Below, one piece after another: positions 25,101 through 33,163 of a DNA stretch of 64,000 nt; position 1 is the stretch's first letter; every line of letters starts with the position of its first letter. The position numbers were made by a program, and so were the translations under genes. The notes beneath the pieces were generated by a model. It was given only the letters and a program-made list of their open reading frames with translations, was not told the DNA's origin and did no database searches. This DNA is from Mycolicibacterium chlorophenolicum (GTDB lineage Bacteria; Actinomycetota; Actinomycetes; Mycobacteriales; Mycobacteriaceae). Location: positions 458,902 to 522,901 of the forward strand of contig NZ_JYNL01000064.1 of assembly GCF_001044235.1 (NCBI RefSeq), in the 5' to 3' direction.

Positions 25101-26114
25101 TCATTCCTCCTTGTTGTCTTCTTCGGCAATGTCTGCATGGGCCGCGATCATCGATCGGACCCGATCGGGCTCCGCCTTGTTCTCAGAGAGCCACAGCGCC
25201 AACAGGATCCGCAGCTGAGTGGCCGGTAATCCTGAAGCTGTGGGCACGCCCGCGGCCACCAAGTCGGCCCCGCCGCCGTCGCCGTAGACGCCCTGCACCG
25301 GCCCCTCGGGCACCCGGGTCGACAGCACGACGGCCACGTCCGTGCCGACGAGTCCGCGGACCGCTGTCACCACAACCGGATTGGCGTTGCCGATGCCGGT
25401 GCCGGCCAGCACGATGCCCCGGGCGCCGGCCGAAACGGCCGCGGCGATCAGCACATCGTCGGCGCCGGGATACATCTCGAGCAGGTCGACCCGCGTGTCG
25501 TCGAACGCGGCGGTCGGGCGGGGAATCGGACGGGGACGCCGAGGGACCGCATCGACGGTCACGGTGCCGTCGGCCACCGTCCCGACTGCGCCGCAGGCGG
25601 TCGACCGGAACGCATCGAGCGCAGTGGTGTGCACCTTGCGGGTGGCCCGCGCGGGCAGTACCCGCCCGGCGAAGACGATCAGGACACCGAGACCGCGGCA
25701 CTGCGGCGAGGCGGCGGTGAGCACCGCGTCGGCGAGGTTGCGCGGGCCGTCGCCGTCGCGGGCATCGCCCGCCCGCTGCGCACCGGTGAGGACGACCGGT
25801 CGCTCGTCGTCGTGCACCAGATCGAGCAGGATCGCGGTCTCCTCCATCGTGTCGGTGCCGTGCGTGATCACGATGCCGTCGACGGGGTCGTGGGAACGAC
25901 GCAGCAACCCGTCCACCTCGTCGCTGATCAACCGGAGATGACCCAGCGTCATGCGGTAGGAACCGACCGTCATCAGGTCATGGGTCTCGACCTCGATGTC
26001 GCCGAAGACCGCCCCCTCCAGGACCGCGGCAGCGGTGCGCGTGGCGACCACGCCGCCCTCGGTGGCGGTCGAGGCGATGGTGCCTCCGGTGGCGATCACC
26101 GCGATCCGCGTCAT
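25101..26114 (-). CDS. L-asparaginase-family amidohydrolase
   Basis: The product is 337 residues. Both catalytic triad blocks are intact: ATGGTIAST (first Thr nucleophile) and ITHGTDTMEETA (second Thr plus Asp). VVLTGAQRAGDARDGDGPRNL and GIVLAGTGIGNAN complete the fold. It lacks a signal peptide. First gene of a seven-gene operon; start ATG 26114 chosen at the conserved MTRIAVIATGG. In this setting the true substrate may be another beta- or omega-amide rather than asparagine. LacI-type operators lie directly upstream. Confidence 0.92.
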   Translation of the reverse strand: MTRIAVIATGGTIASTATEGGVVATRTAAAVLEGAVFGDIEVETHDLMTVGSYRMTLGHLRLISDEVDGLLRRSHDPVDGIVITHGTDTMEETAILLDLVHDDERPVVLTGAQRAGDARDGDGPRNLADAVLTAASPQCRGLGVLIVFAGRVLPARATRKVHTTALDAFRSTACGAVGTVADGTVTVDAVPRRPRPIPRPTAAFDDTRVDLLEMYPGADDVLIAAAVSAGARGIVLAGTGIGNANPVVVTAVRGLVGTDVAVVLSTRVPEGPVQGVYGDGGGADLVAAGVPTASGLPATQLRILLALWLSENKAEPDRVRSMIAAHADIAEEDNKEE

Positions 26115-26151
26115 TCCGCGTCCTGACTCGACATGTTCCGAGTGAACCATG

Positions 26152-26202
26152 ACACAAACGTTGTCCGCAATCGTTTGTGTAACTTCCGCCAAACGTTTGT
26201 GT
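26152..26202. promoter_or_regulatory. LacI-family operator region, three CGTTTGTGT half-sites
   Basis: ACACAAACG (26152-26160) and CGTTTGTGT (26172-26180) form a perfect inverted repeat with an 11-nt spacer. A second CGTTTGTGT (26194-26202) overlaps the palindrome CAAACGTTTG (26190-26199), whose central CG is typical of LacI-family operators. The sites lie between the divergent asparaginase operon and the LacI gene. A TAGGGT -10 for the LacI gene is at 26233-26238. Confidence 0.75.
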
Positions 26203-26266
26203 AAATCGACACGTAACAATCGGACGTGTTGTTAGGGTGAGTGCCACATCACGGAGGTGGCTGGCT

Positions 26267-27349
26267 GTGGCGGCACAACAGGGCCCGATGACCCTACGGA
26301 AGATCGCCGATGAGCTCGGTGTGAGCCCGTCCACGGTGTCCCGCGTCCTGGCCACTCCCGGCAGCGAAGCGCTGCGCTGGGGGTCCGCCGACACGGTCGC
26401 GCGGATCCGCGCGTTCGCCGAGCAGCACGGCTACTCCCCCAACCCGCAGGCGTCGAGTCTGCGCACCCGCCGCTCCGGCCTGATCGGCGTTCTGGTGCCG
26501 CGGCTGCAGGACTACGTGCTGGCGACCATCTACGAGGGAATCGAGGAAGCCGCCTCCGAGGCTGGGCTGTCGACGTTCGTCACGAACTCGCGCGACGTCA
26601 CCGAGAACCAGCGCGCACGCACCCGCATGATGATCGACCGCCGCGTCGACGGTCTGATCTACGGCGACGCCCACCTCGACCACGAGTTCCTCGACGAGGT
26701 GCACGAGCAGGGCATCAAGTTCGCGCTGGTGTCGCGCAGCGCGGGGAACTATCCGTCGGCGACGGTCGACGACCACAAGGGCGGATGGCTCGTCGGTCAG
26801 CACCTCGCCGAGACCGGCCGGCGCGATGTGGCGATCCTGGCGGGTCTGGAGTTCACCTCGACGGCCCGCCTCCGATCGACCGGCTGCGTGGAAGCGTTGC
26901 GGGCCAACGGGATCGACGTCCCGCCCGAGCGCATCGTGTACTCCGGCTTCGATCCGGCCGGCGGCCGGGCCGCCATCGCGCAGATCCTGGCCGGCGGTTC
27001 GGTGCCCGATGCGATCTTCGCGACCAACGACTTCGCGGCCATCGGCGCCTTCGGCGTCCTGCGGGACCGCGGCATCCACGTGCCCGACGACGTCGCCCTC
27101 GTGGGATACAACGACACGCCCTTGGCCGAGGGCGGCGCGGTCCCGTTGACCACCATCCGCTCCCCGATGCACGAAATGGGGCGGTGCGCGGTGGGATTGC
27201 TGATGGAGGTGCTGGCCGGAAGGCAGCCCGAGTCGGTGGTCCTCGAACCGGAATTGATCGTGCGCGGCAGCAGTATGGCGTCGGGCTCGAACGTCGTAGG
27301 CTCGATGGGTGCTGGGCCCGCCCGGGATTCGGTTCCTGTCCCTCGGTGA
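26267..27349 (+). CDS. LacI-family transcriptional regulator
   Basis: The product is 360 residues. The HTH is at about 8-35 (MTLRKIADELGVSPSTVSRVLATPGSEALR) followed by the hinge helix region (YSPNPQASSLRTRRSGLIGVLVP). The periplasmic-binding-protein-like core then shows RRVDGLIYGD, GRRDVAILAG, PDAIFATNDFAAIGAFGVLRDRGIHVPDDVALVGYNDTPLAE and TTIRSPMHEMG. GTG 26267 is chosen because GGAGGT lies 8 nt upstream. It is the obvious controller of the divergent seven-gene operon. Its last 41 bases overlap the next gene. Confidence 0.92.
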   Translation: MAAQQGPMTLRKIADELGVSPSTVSRVLATPGSEALRWGSADTVARIRAFAEQHGYSPNPQASSLRTRRSGLIGVLVPRLQDYVLATIYEGIEEAASEAGLSTFVTNSRDVTENQRARTRMMIDRRVDGLIYGDAHLDHEFLDEVHEQGIKFALVSRSAGNYPSATVDDHKGGWLVGQHLAETGRRDVAILAGLEFTSTARLRSTGCVEALRANGIDVPPERIVYSGFDPAGGRAAIAQILAGGSVPDAIFATNDFAAIGAFGVLRDRGIHVPDDVALVGYNDTPLAEGGAVPLTTIRSPMHEMGRCAVGLLMEVLAGRQPESVVLEPELIVRGSSMASGSNVVGSMGAGPARDSVPVPR

Positions 27350-28358
27350 CCGCCGGCTGGCGTACGAGGTGCGCGGGCCGGCGGACAGCGCTGAGCCGCC
27401 GCTGATCGCACCGGCCTGGTGGGTGAGTCACCTCGAGCTCGACTGGCAACACCCCGGCGTGCGCCGGTTCTGGGACGGCGTCGCTACCGACCGGACGCTG
27501 ATCCGCTACGACCGCCTCGGCGCCGGCATGTCGGACCGGGAGGTGCGCGAATCCGACCTGACGCTCGAGCACGAGGTGGCGGCGCTGCGCGCACTCTGCG
27601 ATGAGCTCGGGCTGGACCGGGTGTCGCTGATGGGCGGCTCGTCGGGAAGCTGCACCGCAGTGGCGTTCGCCGCCACGTATCCCGAGCGGGTGGACCGGCT
27701 GGTGCTCTACGGCAGCTACGCCCGCGGCGATGAGCTGACTCCGCCGGAGGTGGCCGACGCGATCGTGGCGGCGATCGACGCGCACTGGGGCCTCGGATCG
27801 CGGGTGCTCGGTGACATCTTCCTCAGCGGCGCCGACGCTGCCGAGCACGACCGTTTCGGGCGCCTGCAACGCGAGTCGGCCACGGCGCAGACGGCCGCAG
27901 CGCTGCTGAGGCTTGTCTACCGACTCGACGTGCGCGACTGCCTTGCCGGCGTGCGCGCACCCACCACCGTGGTACACCGCCGCGACGACCGGGCCGTCCC
28001 CTACCGACTCGGACGCGAGGTCGCGGCCGCCATCCCTGGTGCGACATTCGTTCCGCTGCAGGGCACGTCGCACTTTCCCTGGCACGGTGACGTGGATTCC
28101 GTCGTTCGCGCCTGCCGCACCGGACTGGCGGCGGGGGCGCCACCGGACGAGCAGTCGCCCGCCCCCGGACCGCTCTCGTCGCGCGAGCGGGAGGTGCTGC
28201 GCTGCGTGGCGCGCGGACTCAGCGACCACGAGATCGCCAAGCACCTCGTCGTCAGCCCGCACACCGTGCACCGCCACGTCGCCAACATCCGCCGCAAGCT
28301 CGGCAGCCCGTCCCGAACCGCCGCGGTCGCCGTCGCGGCTGAGCTGGGCTTGCTCTGA
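27309..28358 (+). CDS. alpha/beta-hydrolase fused to LuxR-type HTH
   Basis: The product is 349 residues in two modules. Residues about 1-270 form an alpha/beta hydrolase with nucleophile elbow LMGGSSGS (G-x-S-x-G) and a late HFPWHGD histidine. Residues about 285-345 are a LuxR/GerE helix-turn-helix (SSREREVLRCVARGLSDHEIAKHLVVSPHTVHRHVANIRRKL). A hydrolase-like sensor fused to DNA binding suggests a one-component regulator that recognises a small ester, lactone or similar ligand. The GTG start lies inside the end of the LacI gene, so the two are probably co-transcribed. Confidence 0.88.
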   Translation: MLGPPGIRFLSLGDRRLAYEVRGPADSAEPPLIAPAWWVSHLELDWQHPGVRRFWDGVATDRTLIRYDRLGAGMSDREVRESDLTLEHEVAALRALCDELGLDRVSLMGGSSGSCTAVAFAATYPERVDRLVLYGSYARGDELTPPEVADAIVAAIDAHWGLGSRVLGDIFLSGADAAEHDRFGRLQRESATAQTAAALLRLVYRLDVRDCLAGVRAPTTVVHRRDDRAVPYRLGREVAAAIPGATFVPLQGTSHFPWHGDVDSVVRACRTGLAAGAPPDEQSPAPGPLSSREREVLRCVARGLSDHEIAKHLVVSPHTVHRHVANIRRKLGSPSRTAAVAVAAELGLL

Positions 28359-28438
28359 CGTCACCCGAACCGGCCACCGTGCCGCGATGGCCGACTCGGG
28401 CGATGCGCCGACCCTGCTCCCGCCCCTACGTTCAGGAC

Positions 28439-29080
28439 ATGAACAAGGCCTGGCTGCGCGTGATGGCTCTGCTTTACGACCCGTTCCTGTGGTGGGGCGA
28501 GGCCGTCGGAATGCGGCGTCGGCGGCGCGCCGTACTCACCGCCGCCCGCGGGCGCGTCCTCGAGATCGGCGCCGGCACAGGCCTGAACCTCCCTCACTAT
28601 CCCGACGGCGTCGACGAGCTGCTCCTCACCGAGCCCGAGCCCGGGATGCGGCGGCGGCTGGCCAGGCGGCTCGATCGGCATGGCCGCGCCGCCCGCATCA
28701 TCGACGCTCCCGCCGAACGCCTGCCCCTGCCCGATGCGTCCGTGGACACCGTCGTCGCGACGCTGGTGCTGTGCACCGTGGCCGACCCCGAACGCGCCCT
28801 GCGCGAGATCGCCCGGGTGCTGCGCCCGGACGGGCAGGTGCTGTTCATCGAGCACGTGCGTGCACAGTCGCGGTGGCTCGCCGTATGCCAGGATGCGATG
28901 CGGCGGCCGTGGCGGGCGTTCGCGGGCGGATGTGTCTGCAACAGATCGACTTTGGAGACCATGAGTGCCTGTGGCTTCACGGCCGAGACCGGCGACGCGG
29001 CCTGGCGCGGGATGCCCGCGATCGTGCGCCCGCTGGTGGTCGGGCGAGCCAGGGTGTCATCTCACCTGCCGGTGCGGTGA
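28439..29080 (+). CDS. class I SAM-dependent methyltransferase
   Basis: The product is 213 residues with motif I VLEIGAGTGLNLPHYP, an acidic LTEPEPGM after beta-2, IDAPAERLPLPDASVDTVVATLVLCTVAD (motif II region) and LRPDGQVLFIEHV (motif III). It resembles UbiE/phosphatidylethanolamine-type methyltransferases of mycobacteria. ATG 28439 follows a TACGTT -10 box (28427-28432) by 6 nt without a Shine-Dalgarno, so the mRNA may be leaderless. Substrate unknown; a C-terminal C-x-C (GGCVCNRSTLE) is typical of this subgroup. Confidence 0.88.
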   Translation: MNKAWLRVMALLYDPFLWWGEAVGMRRRRRAVLTAARGRVLEIGAGTGLNLPHYPDGVDELLLTEPEPGMRRRLARRLDRHGRAARIIDAPAERLPLPDASVDTVVATLVLCTVADPERALREIARVLRPDGQVLFIEHVRAQSRWLAVCQDAMRRPWRAFAGGCVCNRSTLETMSACGFTAETGDAAWRGMPAIVRPLVVGRARVSSHLPVR

Positions 29081-29109
29081 CGATCGACCCGGAAAAAGGA
29101 GCTACCGCG

Positions 29110-29586
29110 TCAGGCGAGCACGTGCCGGTAGTCATGCGCCGGCTCACCGGCGGCGGTGGCGAAATCCTCGAGGACCGCCGCCAACTGGTCACGCTGCTCG
29201 GGCGCCATCTGGCGCAGCGCGCGCCGAATTGCGTTGCGCCGGTGGCGGATGACGCCGTCGATCAGCGCCTGTCCGTCGGTGGTCAAGGTGAGCGCGATGT
29301 TGCGCCGGTCGGTGGGGTCCTCACGCCGGTCGACCAGACCGATCTTGAGCAGCCGATCGACGAGCCTGCTGGCGTTCGACGGATTGACCTGCAGGGCTGA
29401 CGCCACCGCGGCGACGTTCATCGCACCCCGGGTGGCGATCATCATCAGCACGCGGAGCTGGGGCACGGTCACCACGTCGTCGACGGTCATGATCGAGGCT
29501 GCGGTGATGCCGACGAGCGCGCGAGATGCACGCATCACGGATTCCACCTGGTCGTTCGTCACGCCGGACGTGTTGCGCTCGGACAT
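29110..29586 (-). CDS. MarR-family transcriptional regulator
   Basis: The product is 158 residues. The winged helix spans VTVPQLRVLMMIATRGAMNVAAVASALQVNPSNASRLVDRLLKIGLVDRREDPTDRRNIALTLT, with the D-x-R-wing motif. It lies opposite the ANTAR gene across 220 bp that holds two palindromes, one of them 16 nt from its ATG, consistent with autorepression and control of the divergent gene. Confidence 0.9.
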   Translation of the reverse strand: MSERNTSGVTNDQVESVMRASRALVGITAASIMTVDDVVTVPQLRVLMMIATRGAMNVAAVASALQVNPSNASRLVDRLLKIGLVDRREDPTDRRNIALTLTTDGQALIDGVIRHRRNAIRRALRQMAPEQRDQLAAVLEDFATAAGEPAHDYRHVLA

Positions 29587-29601
29587 CGCGCCCCCGCTCG
29601 T

Positions 29602-29738
29602 CAGTGATCACTGCGCAAACACTGCTGGTCATCGCCGAGTGCGTGCCGGCAAATCATTGCACACGCAGGCAGTGATCGTGCGGCCCCGGGACACCATCGT
29701 CATTCGGTGGTAATGAAGACGTTCTAGCAATCATTGCT
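29602..29738. promoter_or_regulatory. palindromes in the MarR/ANTAR spacer
   Basis: CAGTGATCACTG (29602-29613) is a perfect 12-bp palindrome 16 nt upstream of the MarR ATG. CAGTGATC recurs near 29670. AGCAATCATTGCT (29726-29738) is a 13-bp palindrome nearer the ANTAR gene, with a related GCAAATCATTGC near 29649. These are candidate MarR operators; no experiment is implied. Confidence 0.5.
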
Positions 29739-29806
29739 GTAGCGCATGTGTCGGCGTAGAAAGGAGCCAGCGGTCCTGTCCACGACGAAAGCGGAGAACC
29801 ACGACC

Positions 29807-30151
29807 ATGACCGGCGCGCTCACCACGTCGAGCGTTGACCACGCCGACGCGGCGGACCTGCGCCGCGAGAACGCCCAATTGCGCGACAAGCTGGCGGGCC
29901 AACCTGTCATCGAACAGGCCAAGGGAATGCTGATGCAGACCTTCGGCATGGACGCCGAGGGGGCGTTCGGCATCCTTCGGGTGCTGTCACAGAACTGCAA
30001 TGTCAAGGTACGCACCCTCGCGCAGGCCATCGTCGAGTCGTGGATGCGCGAGGGACCCCGTGCCGACTTCGACCTCGCCTCTGATCTTCTGCTCGACCTC
30101 CGGGAACGCCTCCTTTCAGGTGACGACCGAGGGGACGAGACCTCCGCCTGA
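29807..30151 (+). CDS. ANTAR-domain protein (RNA-binding antiterminator-like)
   Basis: The product is 114 residues. A short coiled coil (DLRRENAQLRDKLAGQ) precedes the ANTAR three-helix domain: VIEQAKGMLMQTFGMDAEGAFGILRVLSQNCNVKVRTLAQAIVESW, with the conserved A-K-G-x-L-M and the helix-2/3 spacing. ANTAR proteins bind paired hairpins in nascent RNA and prevent termination. No GAF or receiver domain is attached, so activation must come from a partner. The upstream spacer has an AAAGGAG-like stretch at about 29760 and candidate MarR sites. Confidence 0.85.
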   Translation: MTGALTTSSVDHADAADLRRENAQLRDKLAGQPVIEQAKGMLMQTFGMDAEGAFGILRVLSQNCNVKVRTLAQAIVESWMREGPRADFDLASDLLLDLRERLLSGDDRGDETSA

Positions 30152-30183
30152 CAACTGGGCAGACTGATCACCCGTACCTCAGG

Positions 30184-31038
30184 TCACCCGGTGAGCGCCG
30201 GGCGCAGAGCACGCCGCCAGGCGAGCGGATTGAGATTGCGGAACGGATCGTTCTCGCGCCGCGTCCGCAGGTCGTGCAGGATCCCCTCCAGGGCGGTCTG
30301 CGTCCGCTCCTTGACCGAGGCTTCCCACTGGGCGGCCGGTGTGCGTGCGGGCCGGGTCGTGTCGATCGGGGAGCCGAACCGCAGGTACATCCGCTGCGGC
30401 CGCGGCACCATCGTCGGGCCCACACCCCGCATGAGCGGGATCCCGACGCCGGTGACGCCGTGCAGGCGTTCGCCGAGGCCGCGGGTCATCCGCTCCCAGG
30501 TGCTGCCGCGCTCCACCAGGCTGTGATAGACGTCGTCTCCGCCGACCAGCCCGACGGGGACGATCGGGTAGTCGTGGGCGATGGCCAGCCGGGCGAACCC
30601 GCTACGTCCCTGCCACAGCAGCTGGTACTCCTCGCCTTTGAACTTGAGCATGTCCCGCCCGCCACCGGGGAAGACCAGTACCGTCTCGCCCTGGCGCATC
30701 AGCTCGGCGCCGGTTTCGGGGTCACCGACCACCGCGCCGGCCGCCTCCATCACCTCGCGGCCGAGGCCGCGCATGTCGGCCAGCTGGCGGGTGGCCAGCC
30801 CCCGGACTCGGACGCCGAGCTCGCGGTGCACGAAGTAGGGGGTCAACACGATCTCGGCCCATCCCGAGGTGGTGTGGTTGCCGACGAGTAGGAAGCGTCC
30901 GTCGCGCGGCAGGTTCTCCAGCCCGTCGACGTAGATCCGGGAGAGGTCGACGGCGGGTCCGATCAGGTCGGCGACGGTGAAGATCGCCTTCTGCACGGCC
31001 CGAACTCGGCCGGCTCGATCAACGAATGGATTGGTCAC
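30184..31038 (-). CDS. lysophospholipid/diacylglycerol acyltransferase-like protein (paralogue 1)
   Basis: The product is 284 residues of the PlsC/LPLAT superfamily: YVDGLENLPRDGRFLLVGNHTTSGW, VLVFPGGGRDMLKFKGEE (block with the FPEG-like FPGG), YPIVPVGLVGGDDVYHSL and PQRMYLRFGSPIDT. The catalytic His in NHTTSGW is present, but the Asp of the H-x4-D pair is replaced by Trp, with Glu two residues on. It closely resembles the gene at 51041-51886. It is divergent from a TetR gene with a palindromic operator between them. A role in acylating glycerolipids is likely but not proven. Confidence 0.83.
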   Translation of the reverse strand: MTNPFVDRAGRVRAVQKAIFTVADLIGPAVDLSRIYVDGLENLPRDGRFLLVGNHTTSGWAEIVLTPYFVHRELGVRVRGLATRQLADMRGLGREVMEAAGAVVGDPETGAELMRQGETVLVFPGGGRDMLKFKGEEYQLLWQGRSGFARLAIAHDYPIVPVGLVGGDDVYHSLVERGSTWERMTRGLGERLHGVTGVGIPLMRGVGPTMVPRPQRMYLRFGSPIDTTRPARTPAAQWEASVKERTQTALEGILHDLRTRRENDPFRNLNPLAWRRALRPALTG

Positions 31039-31092
31039 GGTGGTCTCCTCGTCCCGGGATGCGATCGACGGTCGACACCGAGCGTACGTGAG

Positions 31093-31123
31093 AAACTGAC
31101 CAGACGACCGATTTGGTCAGTTT
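31093..31123. promoter_or_regulatory. TetR operator: AAACTGACCA-N11-TGGTCAGTTT
   Basis: The perfect 10-bp inverted repeat (31093-31102 and 31114-31123) lies between the divergent acyltransferase and TetR starts. A partial further copy, TTTGATCAGT, follows at once. Confidence 0.75.
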
Positions 31124-31147
31124 GATCAGTCGGGGTCTGCCGATCGC

Positions 31148-31153
31148 TATAGT
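31148..31153 (+). promoter_or_regulatory. -10 box TATAGT of the TetR gene, leaderless
   Basis: TATAGT ends 7 nt before the GTG at 31161, with no Shine-Dalgarno. The operator at 31093-31123 covers the -35 region, fitting autorepression. Confidence 0.6.
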
Positions 31154-31160
31154 CACCCCG

Positions 31161-31868
31161 GTGAGCCCTGCGCCCGTCGGCCTGCCCGAACAGCACTCGA
31201 CGAAGGCGGCGCGCCTGCTGGCCGCGGCCAGTGATCTGCTCCTCGGACGGGGTGCGCGCGGCTTCACCGTGGCCGACGTCGCCCAGCGCGCACACGTCGG
31301 GAAGGGCACCGTCTACCTGTACTGGCCGACCAAGGAGGACCTGCTCATCGGCCTGCTCGGTCGGGGCTTTCTCGGCCTGCTGGACGACCTGATCCGCCGA
31401 CTCGGCGACGAACCCGACCTCGCGCGGCCGTCCCGGTTCTGTCCGACCATGCTGGACGTCGCGACGAGCCAACCGCTGCTGGCCGCGCTGCAACGCCATG
31501 ACGACGACCTGCTCGGCATGCTCACCGACCATCCGCGCTCGGTCGCCCTGCACGAGGCGCTCGGCCCCAGCGCGGTGATCGGCGCGGTGCTCCCGGTGTG
31601 GCGCCGCCATGACTTGGCCCGAACCGATTGGGACACAGCTGATCAGGCCTTCGCACTGCACGGGCTCGTCACCGGAATTGCGTTGTCGCTCGTCGGTCCT
31701 GCGCCGGGTCCCCGTCCCGCGGACTCTCCGCTCACCGTGCTGGGCGCCTCGGTGACCGCGCTGCTGGGGCCCGAGCGAGCGACTCAGAAGCAGATACGTT
31801 CCGCCGCAACCGACATCATCGAATTCCTGAACCGCGGCAGGGAAACCGCGCTGGGGCTGATCGCCTAG
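31161..31868 (+). CDS. TetR-family regulator of acyltransferase paralogue 1
   Basis: The product is 235 residues. DNA-binding part: KAARLLAAASDLLLGRGARGFTVADVAQRAHVGKGTVYLYWPTKEDLL. The C-terminal ligand domain is long and hydrophobic. GTG 31161 follows a TATAGT -10 box directly, so an upstream start is unlikely. It overlaps the convergent NmrA-like gene by 4 bp. The operator placement suggests it represses both itself and the acyltransferase, probably in response to a lipid or lipophilic ligand. Confidence 0.9.
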   Translation: MSPAPVGLPEQHSTKAARLLAAASDLLLGRGARGFTVADVAQRAHVGKGTVYLYWPTKEDLLIGLLGRGFLGLLDDLIRRLGDEPDLARPSRFCPTMLDVATSQPLLAALQRHDDDLLGMLTDHPRSVALHEALGPSAVIGAVLPVWRRHDLARTDWDTADQAFALHGLVTGIALSLVGPAPGPRPADSPLTVLGASVTALLGPERATQKQIRSAATDIIEFLNRGRETALGLIA

Positions 31869-32740
31869 GTCCAGGCCCGATCCCGCCAGCGCCACGCGGC
31901 GTCGAGCAGGAACTCGTGTAGTGAGCGCGGCGGGCGGCCCAGCAACCGCTGCACGTCGTCGGTGACCGGCTGGTTGCGCCCGATTCTGGTCAACGTGTAG
32001 ACCGCGGACATGAATCCGATGGTGTCCCAGCCGACTCCGCGGCGCCGCAGTCGCACGGCGAACCGCGGCAGGCCGGGGTTGACGTAGCGGATCGGGCGGC
32101 CCAGCGTGGCCGTCAGTTCGGCGGCGACCTCATCCATGGTCAACGGCGTCGGCCCGGTGAGGTGGTACACCGCGTCGCGATGGGCGTCCGGGTCGGCGAG
32201 CACGGTCGCGGCCACCTCGGCCGCGTCACGCGCATCGATGAACGTCGTCTTGCCCCGGCCGGCGGGGATGAAGAGTTCGCCGGCATCGGCGATGTCGACA
32301 CCGTGGGTGGAGATCGCCCGGTGCAGATTCTGCATGAAGAAGCTGCACCGCAGAATGGTGGCCGACATGGCCGAATCGCGCAGCGCGGCCTCCACCGTGT
32401 GGTGCGGGATGAAGCGCGCCCGGTCGGCGCCGAACACCGAGACGTACACGACGTGGCGGCATCCGGCGTGCTCGGCGGCGTGCACGAACGGCACGATCGC
32501 CTGGCGCGCAGCACGATTCCCCGGCAAGGGGAAGAGCAGGAACAACGCTTCGATGCCCTCGAGCGCCGGAGCCCACGTGGTGGGATCGAAGAAGTCCAGG
32601 CGCACGGACTCGGCCGAGGTGTCGTCCGCGAGCTGCTCGGGATGGCGGCTAGCGACACGACAGGGTCGCCGGTATCGCCGGCCGAGAAGGTCGACGAGTT
32701 CGTGGCCGACGTTGCCGGTCGGGCCGGTCACCAGAAGCAC
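31865..32740 (-). CDS. NmrA-like NAD(P)-binding protein
   Basis: The product is 291 residues, an atypical SDR: LLVTGPTGNVGHELVDLL (G-x-x-G-x-x-G), CRVASRHPEQL, FLLFPLPGNRAARQAIVPFVHAAEHAGCRHVVYVSVFGADRARFIPHHTVEAALRDS, then FIDARDAAEVAATVL and YHLTGPTPLTMDEVAAELT. The Tyr-x3-Lys pair is absent, as in NmrA/HSCARG redox sensors and related epimerase-like proteins. GTG 32740 has GGGAGGAG 6 nt upstream; the longer open frame is filler opposite the S4 gene. Confidence 0.87.
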   Translation of the reverse strand: MLLVTGPTGNVGHELVDLLGRRYRRPCRVASRHPEQLADDTSAESVRLDFFDPTTWAPALEGIEALFLLFPLPGNRAARQAIVPFVHAAEHAGCRHVVYVSVFGADRARFIPHHTVEAALRDSAMSATILRCSFFMQNLHRAISTHGVDIADAGELFIPAGRGKTTFIDARDAAEVAATVLADPDAHRDAVYHLTGPTPLTMDEVAAELTATLGRPIRYVNPGLPRFAVRLRRRGVGWDTIGFMSAVYTLTRIGRNQPVTDDVQRLLGRPPRSLHEFLLDAAWRWRDRAWT

Positions 32741-32785
32741 ACGGATCTCCTCCCGGGGGGTCGCTGACGGGGTTCTCTGCAGTCC

Positions 32786-33163
32786 ATGATGGTCGTCATG
32801 GAGGCGACGCGGGTGGATCGCTGGTTGTGGGCGGTCCGGTTGACCAAGACGCGGCCCGACGCGGCCGAGGCGTGCCGGGGTGGGCACGTGCGCGTCAACG
32901 ACCGACCTGCCAAGCCGTCGACCATGGTCGGACCCGGCGACACGGTGCGCGCACTGGTCGGGGACCGCACCCGGATCGTCGAAGTGGTACGGGTGATCCA
33001 GAAACGCGTGGGCGCCGCCGACGCGGCCACCTGCTACCTCGACCGCACTCCCCCGCCGCCGCCGGTGGCGGCGATCCCTGTCGCCGTCCGCGATCGCGGC
33101 GCCGGCCGGCCCACCAAGAGGGATCGCCGGTTGCTCGACAAATGGCGCGCACGCCAGGGATGA
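32786..33163 (+). CDS. S4-domain RNA-binding protein (Hsp15-like)
   Basis: The product is 125 residues. The S4 domain lies at about 8-55: TRVDRWLWAVRLTKTRPDAAEACRGGHVRVNDRPAKPSTMVGPGDTV, the usual R-x-D-x-x-L-x-x-x-R-x-x-K-S/T-R pattern. A basic tail (GRPTKRDRRLLDKWRARQG) should add RNA contact. Hsp15 relatives bind stalled 50S subunits carrying tRNA-nascent chains. ATGs at 32786, 32789 and 32798 are all possible; 32798 would place MEATRVDRWLW at the start as in relatives. Confidence 0.88.
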   Translation: MMVVMEATRVDRWLWAVRLTKTRPDAAEACRGGHVRVNDRPAKPSTMVGPGDTVRALVGDRTRIVEVVRVIQKRVGAADAATCYLDRTPPPPPVAAIPVAVRDRGAGRPTKRDRRLLDKWRARQG

